Below, piece by piece: positions 52,913 through 62,549 of a stretch of DNA of 64,000 bases (its first letter is position 1; each line of letters starts with the position of its first letter). Below the pieces are notes generated by a model. The model did no database searches, was not told the DNA's origin, and saw only the letters and a list, made by a program, of their open reading frames with translations. Origin of the DNA: Gemmatimonadota bacterium. GTDB lineage: Bacteria > Gemmatimonadota > Gemmatimonadetes > Gemmatimonadales > Gemmatimonadaceae. The stretch spans positions 120,074 to 184,073 of the forward strand of contig JACPFW010000012.1 in assembly GCA_016182795.1 (NCBI GenBank), given 5' to 3'. The translations under genes were made by a program, and so were the position numbers.

Positions 52913-54370
52913 ATGCGACTCTATCCGCTTCTCGCCCGCGTTGTTCTGCTGACCCTCTGTGGGTCCTCCCTTGGCGCGCAGGGCGCCAAGGGGCCAGACA
53001 AGACCGCCAGCCTGCTGACCGCCATCGATGCCAAGGCGACCCATTACGCCAACGTCGCGCACCAGATCTGGGGCTTCGCCGAGCTCGGCTATCAGGAGGT
53101 GAAGAGCAGCGCCCTGCTGCAGCGCGAGCTCGCCGACGCGGGATTCACCGTCAAGGCGGGCGTTGCCGGAATTCCGACCGCCTTCACGGCCGAGTATGGC
53201 AGCGGCAAGCCGGTGATTGCGATCCTTGGCGAGTTCGATGCGCTCCCCGGTCTGTCGCAGGACACCGTGCCGGTGCAGCACCCGCTGGTGGCGGGCGGGG
53301 CTGGGCACGGCTGCGGGCACCACTTATTTGGCACGGCGACGGTCGCCACGGCAATCGCGGTGCGCGAGTGGATGATCGCCAACAAGGTGGCGGGGACGCT
53401 GAGGTTCTACGGAACGCCGGCTGAAGAAGGCGGCGCCGGCAAGGTGTACATGGTGCGCGACGGTCTGTTCGACGACGTCGACGTGGCGGTAACGTGGCAT
53501 CCGGGCGACCGCAACGACGTGCAGACGGTAAGTACGCTGGCCAACGTCTCGGGGAAGTTCCGGTTCAAGGGCATCAGCGCGCACGCGGCGGCGTCACCCG
53601 AGCAGGGTCGGTCGGCGCTCGACGCCGTGGAGGCGATGGACCATATGGTGAACATGATGCGCGAGCACGTGCCGCAGGAGACGCGCATTCACTATGTGAT
53701 CACCAACGGCGGGCGCGCGCCCAACGTGGTGCCCGATTTCGCCGAGGTGTACTACGTGGTGCGGCATCCCGACATCCGCGAGGTCGACCGCATCTGGGCG
53801 CGCGTGCAGGATGCCGCCAAGGGCGCCGCGCTGGGCACGGGCACCTCATATGAACTCGTCGTCACCGGCTCCGTGTACAACCTGCTCATCAACAAGACGC
53901 TGGCGAAGGTGCAGCAGCGGTCGCTCGAGCGCGTGGGTGGCTACACCTACACCGCGGCCGAGCGGGCGTGGGCAGAGCGTCTGCGTCAGGCCCTGCCGCC
54001 GAGCTCGATTCCGCTGGAGTCGGTTGCGCAGGTCCAGCCGTACGCTGCCGATGCGTCGGGTACGGGCATGGCGTCCACCGACGTGGGCGACGTGAGCTGG
54101 CGCGTGCCCACCGTGCAACTGGGCGCCGCCACCTGGGTTCCGGGCACGCCGGCCCACTCGTGGCAGGCCGTGGCCGCCGGCGGCATGTCTATCGGCAACA
54201 GGGGCATGATCGTCGCCGCCAAGGCGATGGCGCTGACGACGGCCGAGCTGTTCACCAGCCCCGCGACGATTGCCGCCGCGCGCGCGGAGCTGGAAGCGGC
54301 GCGCGGTCCGCACTTCGTCTACACCACCCGCCTCGGCACGCAGAAGCCCGCGCTCGACTACCGCAAGTAG
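52913..54370 (+). CDS. Secreted M20-family amidohydrolase (AbgB/HipO-like)
   Basis: A 485-residue metallo-amidohydrolase with a signal peptide (about residues 1-22, ending SSLGAQ). The metal site shows GEFDALPG, the key Cys-His motif GHGCGHHLFG, TPAEEGGAGKVYM (catalytic Glu) and VTWHPGD; the dimerisation domain has GISAHAAASPEQGRSALDAVE. This matches the AbgB/p-aminobenzoyl-glutamate hydrolase and HipO-type groups rather than the M20 peptidase at 12.6 kb. ATG 52913 was chosen for the signal. The last 13 bp overlap the convergent phosphoesterase gene. The natural amide substrate is unknown. Confidence 0.9.
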   Translation: MRLYPLLARVVLLTLCGSSLGAQGAKGPDKTASLLTAIDAKATHYANVAHQIWGFAELGYQEVKSSALLQRELADAGFTVKAGVAGIPTAFTAEYGSGKPVIAILGEFDALPGLSQDTVPVQHPLVAGGAGHGCGHHLFGTATVATAIAVREWMIANKVAGTLRFYGTPAEEGGAGKVYMVRDGLFDDVDVAVTWHPGDRNDVQTVSTLANVSGKFRFKGISAHAAASPEQGRSALDAVEAMDHMVNMMREHVPQETRIHYVITNGGRAPNVVPDFAEVYYVVRHPDIREVDRIWARVQDAAKGAALGTGTSYELVVTGSVYNLLINKTLAKVQQRSLERVGGYTYTAAERAWAERLRQALPPSSIPLESVAQVQPYAADASGTGMASTDVGDVSWRVPTVQLGAATWVPGTPAHSWQAVAAGGMSIGNRGMIVAAKAMALTTAELFTSPATIAAARAELEAARGPHFVYTTRLGTQKPALDYRK

Positions 54371-57123
54371 GGCGCGCGCCCGCCGCGCTCCTCACGCTCC
54401 TCGCGCTCGTCGTCGGCAAGATGAATGCTGAGCGGGAAGAACACGGCGCGCTGCACGCCGGGATAGGGCACGTTCCATCCGCGCGCGTCGTGCCAGAGAA
54501 TCCGGTTGAGCCGGTCGGACGGCGCGGCGTCGGGATCGCTGAAGTTCATGCGCGCGCTCGCCCGCGCCGCCGCGCGGCGCTCCGCGCTGAACCGTCCGGT
54601 GATGGCGCTGACCTTCACGTTGCGGTCGTAGAGGCTCTGCGCCGGCTCGAGCGCGGTGTACGGAGTGAAATCCGGCTTCTCGCCCGGGGCAATGAAACTG
54701 GCGCGCATGTCGGTGGCGACGAGGTCGAACATCGACAGCGCTGGCAGGCCGAGCATCAGCTCGACCGTCTTCACCATTGACGGCTGGCTGTAGAAGGTGC
54801 TGTCGACGATGCCGCGCCGCGCATACGGACTGGCCACCAGCGCGACGGTGCGATGGCCGTCAATGTGATCCACGGCGTCCTGCGCGTCGTCCTCGACCAC
54901 GAGAATCGCCATCGTCGGCCAGAACGACGAACGGCTCAACGCCTCGACGATGCGGCCGAGCGCGAGGTCGTTGTCGGCCACGCAGGCCTTGGGCGTACAA
55001 CCGCCCTCGGACGTGCCGACGGTGTGGTCGCTAGGCAGGATGACCATCGTCAGGTGGGGCATCGCCTTGGCCGCTTCCCACTCCTTGAGGTGATCGAGAA
55101 TCACCTCGGCCTTGGCGACGTCGGGGACGCCCATCGTCCAGCCGGGATACTCGCGCACCAGCGCGCGGTCGAGCGACGGAATGTCGCTGCGCGTCTGGTA
55201 CAGCCCGGCGAGGCGCTTGCGGAAGTAGCCGGCCGGCAGTGCGGCGCGGTTCTTCCACTCGTCGAGAACGGCGGTGCGCAGTCCCCGCGGTTCGTTCTTG
55301 GGCGACGGTGCGTACTCACCGAAAATCGTGACCCGCTTGTTGGCGCGCTGGGCCGCTTCCCACAGGAATCCGCCGCTCGAGTATGTCAGCGCGTCTTCGC
55401 CTTCACTGGGATACGACCGTCCGTAATACAGCGGCCAGTACGGATACTCCGTCTCGTTGGCTTGCGTGAGCCACTGATGGCCGTCGGCGCTGTTGCCGCC
55501 GCTGGCGAAGAAGTGGTCGAGAGTCACGAACTGCTCGGAGAGCGCGTGCGTGTTGGGCGTCACGTCGCGTCCGTACATCACCAGCGACGGATCGCCGGCG
55601 CCGCGGCCGAGCGCGCCGAGCACCTGATCGTAAGTGCGGTTCTCGCGCACGATGAACACGACGTGCTGAATCAGGCTTGCCTCACCGGGCCGTTCGGGAA
55701 CGGCGCGTGCCACGGCAGTCCGGCGCGGAGCGATGTCGCGCGCGGCGTCGCTGGTGAGCGTCAGCCGGTTGTTCTGCGCAACGCTGGTCGTAAAGGCCGT
55801 GAGCTGCGCCGGCGTGGGCACGGCAATGACATTCACCGAGCCGCGGTTGGCGTGCACGTAGCTTCCCTTCGCCCCCGGGTGGCCCGACGTCTCGCCCTGG
55901 CCCGATCCCACACCGAGCAGGGTACCGACGGCGAGCGTGGCACCGTCGCGGCTCACGTCGAGCGACGTGGGATACCACCCCGTCGGAATGAGGCCGAGCA
56001 ACGGCGCCGACTCGGCGGCGGTGGCGCTGACGTCGTACATCGCGACGGCGTTGAGCCCGCCGAGCGCGACAAAGAGCGTGCGGCCGTCGGGTGAGAGCGC
56101 GACCGCGGTTGGTGCAAGGCCGATCTTGCGCTCGTGGAACGGCGCGATGCGGATCGTGCCGATGCGCTGTTGAGAACGTGTGTCAACGACGGAGATGTCG
56201 TCGGAGTTGCCGTTGGCCACGTACAGACGCCCGCGCGACTGGTCCCACGCGAGTCCCGTCGGATGCAGTCCGGCCTCAACGGTTGCCGTGACCTTCTGCG
56301 ATACGAGGTCCACCTGCACCACGCTGCCCCGTTCGGCGATGCCGCGGGCATCGACGCGGACGCGTTCGACGCGCGGGTCACAGCACTGCATTGCGGCCCG
56401 GTCGCGGCTCGTCGGCTTGCGTCCGCCGAAAACCGACACCCAGGCCACAGACCCATCGTCGGAGACCGCGCTCGCGACGGGCAGCACGCCGAGTGCAACG
56501 CCGCCGAGCGACGCGCCGTTGTCGGCGTCGAGAATGGCGAGGTGGTCGTTGGCGGGGAGCGGCACGACGAGCGGCCGATGGTTGGTGCTGTTCTTGTCTC
56601 GAGCGACGCTCGGCCCGCCGGCCAGGTAGTCGCCAATGGAGTCGGAGCGAAAGGCGAGTGCCGCCTGCGGCGGTGTGCCCGGCGCGGCCGGCGGTTGACC
56701 ACCCACGGTGAATGCGCGCACCTGCGCGATGACGCGCGCCCCCGGCTTCTCGGCTTCACCCGGCAGGCGGTTGTTTGCCACGGACGCCGGCAGTCGACCG
56801 ACGCTCGTCACGTAGGCGCGGTTGGTCTCCGGGTCAAAGGCGACTCCCTGCACGCCGCCGCGTCCGTCGTACGCGCCGTGGGCGATGACGCGGTTGTTCG
56901 ACCAGTTGAGCCGGTATGCGCCGCCAGCGGCGGCCACCCAGAGTTCATTGGCGGTGGCGCCGAAGCGCACGCCGAACACACGCCCCTTGAAGACCGACTG
57001 CACGCCGGCGGGCGTGACGCGCTGGTCGGTGGCGATGACGCCCGAATCAGCGACGATGCGCTGCGGCGGCGGGGCGGGGGCGGCGGCGCGAGCCTGAAGG
57101 GCGAGTGCGAGGGTAATGAGCAT
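54358..57123 (-). CDS. Secreted phosphoesterase with YVTN-type beta-propeller
   Basis: A 921-residue exported protein. The N-terminal 430 residues form a YVTN/NHL-type beta-propeller (GRLYVANGNSDDISVVDTRSQQ, SPDGRTLFVALGGLNAVAMYD, GWYPTSLDVSRDGATLAVG). From about 490 comes a phospholipase C/phosphoesterase domain (PF04185-like): VVFIVRENRTYDQVLG, GGNSADGHQWLT, ILPSDHTVGTSEGG and LVVEDDAQDAVDHIDGHRT. It probably hydrolyses phosphodiesters or phospholipids outside the cell. The ATG at 57123 begins a short signal peptide (LALALQARA). CTPKAC is the only Cys pair in the catalytic half. Confidence 0.87.
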   Translation of the reverse strand: MLITLALALQARAAAPAPPPQRIVADSGVIATDQRVTPAGVQSVFKGRVFGVRFGATANELWVAAAGGAYRLNWSNNRVIAHGAYDGRGGVQGVAFDPETNRAYVTSVGRLPASVANNRLPGEAEKPGARVIAQVRAFTVGGQPPAAPGTPPQAALAFRSDSIGDYLAGGPSVARDKNSTNHRPLVVPLPANDHLAILDADNGASLGGVALGVLPVASAVSDDGSVAWVSVFGGRKPTSRDRAAMQCCDPRVERVRVDARGIAERGSVVQVDLVSQKVTATVEAGLHPTGLAWDQSRGRLYVANGNSDDISVVDTRSQQRIGTIRIAPFHERKIGLAPTAVALSPDGRTLFVALGGLNAVAMYDVSATAAESAPLLGLIPTGWYPTSLDVSRDGATLAVGTLLGVGSGQGETSGHPGAKGSYVHANRGSVNVIAVPTPAQLTAFTTSVAQNNRLTLTSDAARDIAPRRTAVARAVPERPGEASLIQHVVFIVRENRTYDQVLGALGRGAGDPSLVMYGRDVTPNTHALSEQFVTLDHFFASGGNSADGHQWLTQANETEYPYWPLYYGRSYPSEGEDALTYSSGGFLWEAAQRANKRVTIFGEYAPSPKNEPRGLRTAVLDEWKNRAALPAGYFRKRLAGLYQTRSDIPSLDRALVREYPGWTMGVPDVAKAEVILDHLKEWEAAKAMPHLTMVILPSDHTVGTSEGGCTPKACVADNDLALGRIVEALSRSSFWPTMAILVVEDDAQDAVDHIDGHRTVALVASPYARRGIVDSTFYSQPSMVKTVELMLGLPALSMFDLVATDMRASFIAPGEKPDFTPYTALEPAQSLYDRNVKVSAITGRFSAERRAAARASARMNFSDPDAAPSDRLNRILWHDARGWNVPYPGVQRAVFFPLSIHLADDEREEREERGGRAPYLR

Positions 57124-57207
57124 ACCGTGGAATTGACGGCGCGACTTTCGGATGGGGAAGAGGAACGCGCCGTTGCCCGCACGCGATGCGCGCGCGACAA
57201 TTCACGG

Positions 57208-58077
57208 ATGCCACCTGCGCCGTTACTCGTTCTTGGAGTGCTGCTTGCTGCCGCCGCCGCGTGCGGCGGTGGCAAGGTGCCGGCGGCGGCCGTGGCGCGG
57301 GACACGCTGCTCCTGCCGGCTCCGTCGGAGTCCTCGCTCGGCGACGATCCCCTGTCGCAGTCTGTCCGCCGCGGACTGGCGCTCGTGAGCGCCACGCGCG
57401 ATTCACTCCCGACGCACGTCGGTGCGCAGCTTCGTTGTGTCTCGTGCCACTTGGACGCCGGGCGGCGGGCCTTCGCGATGCCGTGGGTCGGCGCCTACGG
57501 GCGGTTCCCGCAGTACCGCTCGCGCTCGGGGGCGGTGATTCGCATTGAGGAGCGCATCAACGACTGCATCCGCCGCAGTCTCAACGGCGCCGCCCTGCCG
57601 ACCGACGGCGACGACATGCGGGATGTCGTCGCGTACGTGTCGTGGCTCTCGCGCGGCGTGCCCGTTGGCGCGCGCCTGCGCGGCACCGGCATCGACTCGC
57701 TCGTGCCGCTGGCTGGCGATACCGCGCGCGGACGCGCCGTGTATGCGCAGGATTGCGCGCGGTGCCACGCCCCCGACGGCGGCGGGTTGCTGGGGCGCGG
57801 CATCGCGAACGCTGGCGCGCCCCTGTGGGGGACCGGGTCGTTCAATATCGGCTCGGGAATGGTGCGCGTTCAGGTGATGGCCGCGTTCGTGCACCGGCAG
57901 ATGCCGTTCGACCGTCCGGGGACGCTGACCCCGCAGCAGGCCTTCGATGTCGCCGCGTTCGTCGCGGCACGGCCGCGTCCCGACTACGCCGGCAAGGAGC
58001 GTGACTGGCCTCGTGGCGATCCGCCCCCCGACGCGGCGTACCCGACGCGTGCGGCGCCCCGGCCGAACCGACCTTGA
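57208..58077 (+). CDS. Dihaem cytochrome c lipoprotein, TsdA-like, copy 1
   Basis: A 289-residue lipoprotein (lipobox AAAAAC, Cys19) with two CxxCH haem motifs: CVSCH (77-81) and CARCH (about 183). FPQYRSRSGAVIRIEERINDCIRRSLNG strongly recalls thiosulfate dehydrogenase TsdA, whose domain 1 uses a Cys axial ligand. The Met-containing stretch IGSGMVRVQVMAAFVHRQMPF suits the second haem. It may oxidise thiosulfate to tetrathionate, the reverse, or another electron donor. ATG 57208 was chosen for the lipobox. Tandem with a homologue 107 bp downstream. Confidence 0.85.
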   Translation: MPPAPLLVLGVLLAAAAACGGGKVPAAAVARDTLLLPAPSESSLGDDPLSQSVRRGLALVSATRDSLPTHVGAQLRCVSCHLDAGRRAFAMPWVGAYGRFPQYRSRSGAVIRIEERINDCIRRSLNGAALPTDGDDMRDVVAYVSWLSRGVPVGARLRGTGIDSLVPLAGDTARGRAVYAQDCARCHAPDGGGLLGRGIANAGAPLWGTGSFNIGSGMVRVQVMAAFVHRQMPFDRPGTLTPQQAFDVAAFVAARPRPDYAGKERDWPRGDPPPDAAYPTRAAPRPNRP

Positions 58078-58184
58078 GGCAGGGCGGACGGCGTCCCGGT
58101 TGTGGATTCGACGGCACATGGTCTGGTGTAGAGGCGTGAATCCGGACAGTTTTCTCGAACATCTTTCGATCTAGAGGCTCGGCC

Positions 58185-59102
58185 ATGAACCACCATAGGG
58201 GACCGGTGATGACTGCTCGCTCGGCAACGATGACGCGATGGGGCGTGTCGGCGATGATTGCACTTGCCGCCGCGTGTGGTGGGTCGGGCAGCGAGCAGGC
58301 GGCTACGACGACGGTCGCGGTGCGCGACACCGTGTTGCCGGCGCCCGCCGAGTCGCTGTTGACGCAGGATTCGGCGTCGCAGTCGATCCGCCGCGGCATG
58401 GCGCTGATGCTGGCGACGCGCGACTCGCTCCCCTCGCACGTGGGCAACGAGCTGCACTGCACCTCGTGCCACCTGAACAAGGGACGCAAGCCGTTTGGGA
58501 ATCCGCTGGTGGGGGTGGCGAACCGGTATCCCGCGATGTGGGAGCGCACGGGCACGACGGTGACGCTCGAGGACCGGGTGAACGACTGCTTCCGGCGCGG
58601 CCTCAACGGCAAGCCGCTCGCGGCGGGCAGCACGGAGATGCGCGACATCCTCGCCTATCTGACGTGGCTGTCGACGGAGCTGCCGAAGGGTCCGCACGCC
58701 GGGCTTGGCGTCGATTCCATTCCGCTCATTCCCGCCGACACGGTGCGCGGCAAGACGCAGTTCGCCATGTATTGCTCGCGGTGCCATGGCCCGGAGGGTC
58801 AGGGCGGCAAGAACCTCGGCGTCCAGCACCCTGGACCGCCGCTGTGGGGCAACGGTTCGTTCACTATCGGCTCTGGGATGGCGCGCCAGCGCATCGTGGC
58901 GGCCTTCGTGCACCACCATATGCCGTTCGATGCGCCGGGCTTCGTGGCCGATTCCATCGCCAACGACGTCGCGGGCTTCGTGCTGTCGCGTCCGCGCCCC
59001 GACTTCCCGGGCAAGGAACTCGACTGGCCCAACGGCAACGCGCCCGATGACCTGCGCTACAAGACCAAGGCCCAGGCCGCCGCGCCTGCGGCAAAGCAGT
59101 AG
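58185..59102 (+). CDS. Dihaem cytochrome c lipoprotein, TsdA-like, copy 2
   Basis: A 305-residue homologue of the preceding gene: lipobox ALAAAC (Cys31), haem motifs CTSCH and CSRCH, and LEDRVNDCFRRGLNGKPL aligned with the TsdA Cys-ligand region. FTIGSGMARQRIVAAFVHHHMPF follows haem 2. The C-terminus extends further (Ala/Lys-rich, ending PAAKQ). ATG 58185 is used; ATG 58209 (AGGGGA at a good distance) would give a shorter signal and may be the true start. The pair arose by tandem duplication and could act in one electron path. Confidence 0.85.
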   Translation: MNHHRGPVMTARSATMTRWGVSAMIALAAACGGSGSEQAATTTVAVRDTVLPAPAESLLTQDSASQSIRRGMALMLATRDSLPSHVGNELHCTSCHLNKGRKPFGNPLVGVANRYPAMWERTGTTVTLEDRVNDCFRRGLNGKPLAAGSTEMRDILAYLTWLSTELPKGPHAGLGVDSIPLIPADTVRGKTQFAMYCSRCHGPEGQGGKNLGVQHPGPPLWGNGSFTIGSGMARQRIVAAFVHHHMPFDAPGFVADSIANDVAGFVLSRPRPDFPGKELDWPNGNAPDDLRYKTKAQAAAPAAKQ

Positions 59103-59132
59103 TCGCATGGCGCCGCGTCGAGTGTTCGCCAA

Positions 59133-59669
59133 GTGACCGCCAAGCGTCCCGCCGGGGGGTCGCGCCGCCGCCGCTCGCGCCGCGGCAAGGGAGGCAGCGC
59201 GTACGCGCCAACTCCCAAGGTGACCCTCACCTCGCATCCGACGGGACGCGCGGCGTACAGCGACACGCGGGAGTGGCTGCTGGAGCAACACGGGCCAGTC
59301 TGCGCGTACTGCGAGCGCGCCGTGGCGCCGCGGTCGATCACCCTCGACCACGTCACGCCGCGGCGCGGCCAGACGGCGTATGACCGTCGCGACAACCTGG
59401 TGCTCTGCTGCAAGGCGTGCAACGCCGCCAAGAAGGACCAGGCGATCCTCGCCTTCCTGCTCGGCAACCGAAAGCGCGTCGTGGCGCTGTACAAGTACGG
59501 GCAGCACCTGAGCCATCAGCTGGTGGAAATGGTCAAGGATTTGCTGCCCCTCGAGGAGCGGCCGCCGTTGCCGTCGGCGCACCGCAAGAAGGGAGCGCCG
59601 CGCCGCAAGAGTGCGGCGGAGATCTTCGGCGAGCTGGGACACAGCGCGTCACCGTACCGCGACGGGTAG
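59133..59669 (+). CDS. HNH endonuclease-family protein
   Basis: A 178-residue basic protein. The N-terminus is Arg/Lys-rich (residues 1-20). The HNH core is visible as VCAYCERAVAPRSITLDHVTP, RDNLVLCCKACNAAK, i.e. Cys pair, DH, Asn and a second Cys pair coordinating zinc. Such stand-alone HNH proteins are common in bacteria and may nick DNA in repair or act on unknown targets. The start is a GTG at 59133, 30 bp after the cytochrome. It is not in an intron or intein, so it is unlikely to be a homing enzyme. Confidence 0.85.
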   Translation: MTAKRPAGGSRRRRSRRGKGGSAYAPTPKVTLTSHPTGRAAYSDTREWLLEQHGPVCAYCERAVAPRSITLDHVTPRRGQTAYDRRDNLVLCCKACNAAKKDQAILAFLLGNRKRVVALYKYGQHLSHQLVEMVKDLLPLEERPPLPSAHRKKGAPRRKSAAEIFGELGHSASPYRDG

Positions 59670-59711
59670 CGCGTCGGCGCCCGCCGCCCTTCTTCTTCTT
59701 CGCCTCCCGGC

Positions 59712-61304
59712 ATGACGTCGTCCTTCGACTTCGACTGGATCGTCATCGGCTCCGGTTTTGGAGGCAGCGTCTCGGCGCTGCGGCTCAGCGAGAAAGGATA
59801 CCGCGTCGCGGTGCTCGAAGCCGGACGCCGCTACGCCGACCACGAATACGCCGAGACGACGTGGCAATTGCGGCGCTGGTTGTGGGCGCCGTCCCTCGGC
59901 TTGCGCGGGATTTTTCGCCTCACGCCGTTCAAGGACATCTTCATCGCGAGCGGCACCGCGGTCGGGGGCGGCAGCGCGGTGTACGCCAACACGCTGTATC
60001 GCGCCAAGCCCGCCTTCTTTGAGAATCCGCAGTGGCGTGATCTTGCCGACTGGGCCCGAGAGCTTGCGCCGCACTACGAGACCGCCGAACGCATGCTTGG
60101 CGTGACCACGGTGCCGTTTGGATCGGCCGGACAGGATCTGCTCAAGGCGACGGCGGCGCACTTTGGCGTGGAGCAGTCGTTCACACGCACTCCCGTTGGC
60201 GTCTTCTTTGGCGCGCCGGGCGAGGAAGTGGCCGATCCGTATTTCGGCGGCGAGGGACCGCGGCGCACGGGGTGCACGCGCTGTGGCAGCTGCATGGTGG
60301 GCTGCCGCGACGGCGCCAAGAACACGCTGCTCAAGAACTACCTGTGGTTCGCTGAGAAGCATGGTGCGACCGTCCTTGCTGAGCACGGTGTGGTGGACGT
60401 GCAGCCGCTGGGCGCGGCGGACGGCGCCGACGGATATCGCGTGACGACGGAGCGGCCGGGGGCGTGGTTCGACAAACGGCGCCGGACGTTCACCGCTCGC
60501 GGCGTCGTCTTCTCGGCGGGGGCGCTTGGTACCGGCGAACTGCTGGCCAGCCTCAAGCACGGCGGCTCGCTGCCGCGCATCAGCGATCGGCTTGGCGAAC
60601 TGGTGCGCAGTAACAGTGAATCGATTCTCGCCGTCACGCTGCCCGACGACTCCAGGAAGCCGTGGGCCGATGTCGCGATCAGCGCGAGCATCCATCCCGA
60701 CGCCGACACGCACATTGAGTTGTGCACGTACGGACGGCATGGTGACGCCATCTCGCTGTTGCAGGCGCCGATGACGGGGCAGGGGACGCGCCTCACGCGC
60801 CCGCTGATGCTCCTTTGGCAGTTCGCGCGGCATCCGCTGCGTTCGCTTGGCACGTTGTGGCCGGTGGGATGGAGCAAGCGCTCGCTGATCATCCTCGTGA
60901 TGCAATCGAGCGACAATGCCATTGCCTTTCGCTCGCGGAGGCGCTGGTTTGGCCGCGGCGTGACGATTGGAACGGAGCAGGACCGTGAGAAGCCGAATCC
61001 CACGTTCATACCGCTCGCCAATGCGGCCGCCGAGTTCCTGGCGCGGCACACCGGGGGCGTCGCGCAGAGCAGTGTGCTCGAATCGGCGGCCAACATTCCA
61101 ACGACCGCGCACATCCTTGGCGGCGCGGTAATCGGCGCCGACGCCTCACGCGGCGTGATCGACCGCGACCATCGCGTGTTCGGTTACACCAACCTGATGA
61201 TCGTCGACGGCTCGGCGATGCCGGCGAACCCGGGCGTCAATCCGTCGCTGACCATCACGGCGCTCGCCGAACGGGCAATGTCGCGGATGCCGGCCAAGCA
61301 GTAG
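59712..61304 (+). CDS. GMC-family flavoprotein oxidoreductase (cholesterol-oxidase-like)
   Basis: A 530-residue FAD enzyme. FAD Rossmann motif VIGSGFGGSVSALRLSEKGY (11-30), GTAVGGGSAVYANTLYRA, a Cys-rich insert GCTRCGSCMVGCRDGAKNT (about 190-208, four Cys, unusual in most GMC enzymes but known in the cholesterol-oxidase/GMC subgroup), and the C-terminal HILGGAVIG and VDGSAMPANPGVNPSLTITALAE containing the active-site region. It oxidises an alcohol, perhaps a sterol or hopanoid. No signal peptide. The stop is 9 bp from the convergent KAS III gene. Confidence 0.88.
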   Translation: MTSSFDFDWIVIGSGFGGSVSALRLSEKGYRVAVLEAGRRYADHEYAETTWQLRRWLWAPSLGLRGIFRLTPFKDIFIASGTAVGGGSAVYANTLYRAKPAFFENPQWRDLADWARELAPHYETAERMLGVTTVPFGSAGQDLLKATAAHFGVEQSFTRTPVGVFFGAPGEEVADPYFGGEGPRRTGCTRCGSCMVGCRDGAKNTLLKNYLWFAEKHGATVLAEHGVVDVQPLGAADGADGYRVTTERPGAWFDKRRRTFTARGVVFSAGALGTGELLASLKHGGSLPRISDRLGELVRSNSESILAVTLPDDSRKPWADVAISASIHPDADTHIELCTYGRHGDAISLLQAPMTGQGTRLTRPLMLLWQFARHPLRSLGTLWPVGWSKRSLIILVMQSSDNAIAFRSRRRWFGRGVTIGTEQDREKPNPTFIPLANAAAEFLARHTGGVAQSSVLESAANIPTTAHILGGAVIGADASRGVIDRDHRVFGYTNLMIVDGSAMPANPGVNPSLTITALAERAMSRMPAKQ

Positions 61305-61313
61305 CGCGCGCGG

Positions 61314-62453
61314 CTACGCTCCGCTGGCGGCGGCCTCGGCGAACGCTACCGACATCAGCCCCGCCTTGGAACGCCCGTGCGGATCTTGGTGGGCCCGGTA
61401 GCCATTCACCATCTCGAGCGCCGTCTTGGTGAGCGGCGGAAGCTGGCGATCCGACTCGCCGAGCGGCGTGACGCGGTCGCCCCACTTCACCACCAGCGAG
61501 CAGAACGTGAGGCCGCCGCCAAACGCGGGCATCAGCAGCGTTGCTCCCGGGCGCACGCGCCCCTCCTCGAGCGCCTCGACGAGCGCCACCGGCACCGTGG
61601 CGGCGCTCATATTGCCGTACTTCTGCACGGTGAGCATCACCTTCTCCATCGGCACGCCGGCGTACTTGGCCACACCCTCGATGATGCGCAGGTTCGCCTG
61701 GTGCGGGATGCAGAGGTCGATATCGTCGGCGGTCACACCGCACGTCTGCATCACCTTGGCCGACGCATCGCTCATGCCGCGGACGGCACGCTTGAAGATC
61801 TGCGGTCCGTCAAAGTCCCACAGCGTGTCGCCAAGCGTGACGCCGCGGTTGGCGTATCCGCAGCCGAAGCCGCGGATGCGCAGCGTGGCGCGAGCCTCGG
61901 CGTCGCAGCCCAGGACGCTGCCAAGCACTCCCTCTTCCTTGTCGGTGGCTTGCAGCACCACCGCGGCGGCGCCGTCGCCGAACAGCACCGCCACGTTGCG
62001 GTTGCTCCAGTCCATGTACGGGCTGATGAGTTCCACCCCGATGACGACGGCGTTCTTGACCATGCCGGTGCGGATCATCGCCGTGGCCGAGCTGAGACCA
62101 TACAGGAATGAGGTGCACGCCGTGTTGACGTCCATCGCCGCGGCTCCCTTGGCGCCCAGCGCGACTTGCACGGCCGACGCCGAGTTGGGCACCTGCTCTT
62201 CGTACGAGCAGCTGCCGAAGACGACCAGCTCCACATCAGTCGCGGCGAGGCCGGCGCAGGCCAACGCGCGCGCGGCGGCCGTGGTTGCCATCTCGATCCC
62301 GCTGACGTGCGAGATGCGGCGCTCCTTCATGCCGGTGCGCGTGGAGATCCACTCGTCGTTCGTCTCGAGGAAGGTCGAGAGGTCGTCATTCGTGAGCACG
62401 GCGGGCGGCATGCACTTGCCCCAGCCGGTAATGGCGGCGTAGGTCGTGGTCAT
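61314..62453 (-). CDS. Beta-ketoacyl-ACP synthase III-like (KAS III) protein
   Basis: A 379-residue thiolase-fold condensing enzyme. Catalytic triad: Cys113 in MDVNTACTSFLYGL, His in CIPHQANLRI and Asn in KYGNMSAATVPVAL. ETNDEWISTRTGMKERR and LFGDGAAAVVLQA are typical of FabH. It is about 50 residues longer than housekeeping FabH (about 320), mainly at the C-terminus (VVKWGDRVTPLGES to the end), so it may be a paralogue for special acyl primers. ATG 62453 gives the canonical start (MTTTYAAITGWGK); a GTG at 62513 is in frame. Convergent with the GMC gene. Confidence 0.88.
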   Translation of the reverse strand: MTTTYAAITGWGKCMPPAVLTNDDLSTFLETNDEWISTRTGMKERRISHVSGIEMATTAAARALACAGLAATDVELVVFGSCSYEEQVPNSASAVQVALGAKGAAAMDVNTACTSFLYGLSSATAMIRTGMVKNAVVIGVELISPYMDWSNRNVAVLFGDGAAAVVLQATDKEEGVLGSVLGCDAEARATLRIRGFGCGYANRGVTLGDTLWDFDGPQIFKRAVRGMSDASAKVMQTCGVTADDIDLCIPHQANLRIIEGVAKYAGVPMEKVMLTVQKYGNMSAATVPVALVEALEEGRVRPGATLLMPAFGGGLTFCSLVVKWGDRVTPLGESDRQLPPLTKTALEMVNGYRAHQDPHGRSKAGLMSVAFAEAAASGA

Positions 62454-62549
62454 CGGAGTCAGCAGGTTGAGGCCGGCGAGATCATCGGCGAACGGGCTCC
62501 GTGAAGATGGCACGCCGCGCGCCGTCGCACAAACGGGGCGGGCCCGACG

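Noticed and set aside
59133..59669. HNH gene as a homing endonuclease or mobile-element marker
   Set aside because: It is a free-standing gene with normal neighbours and composition; no intron, intein or inverted repeats.
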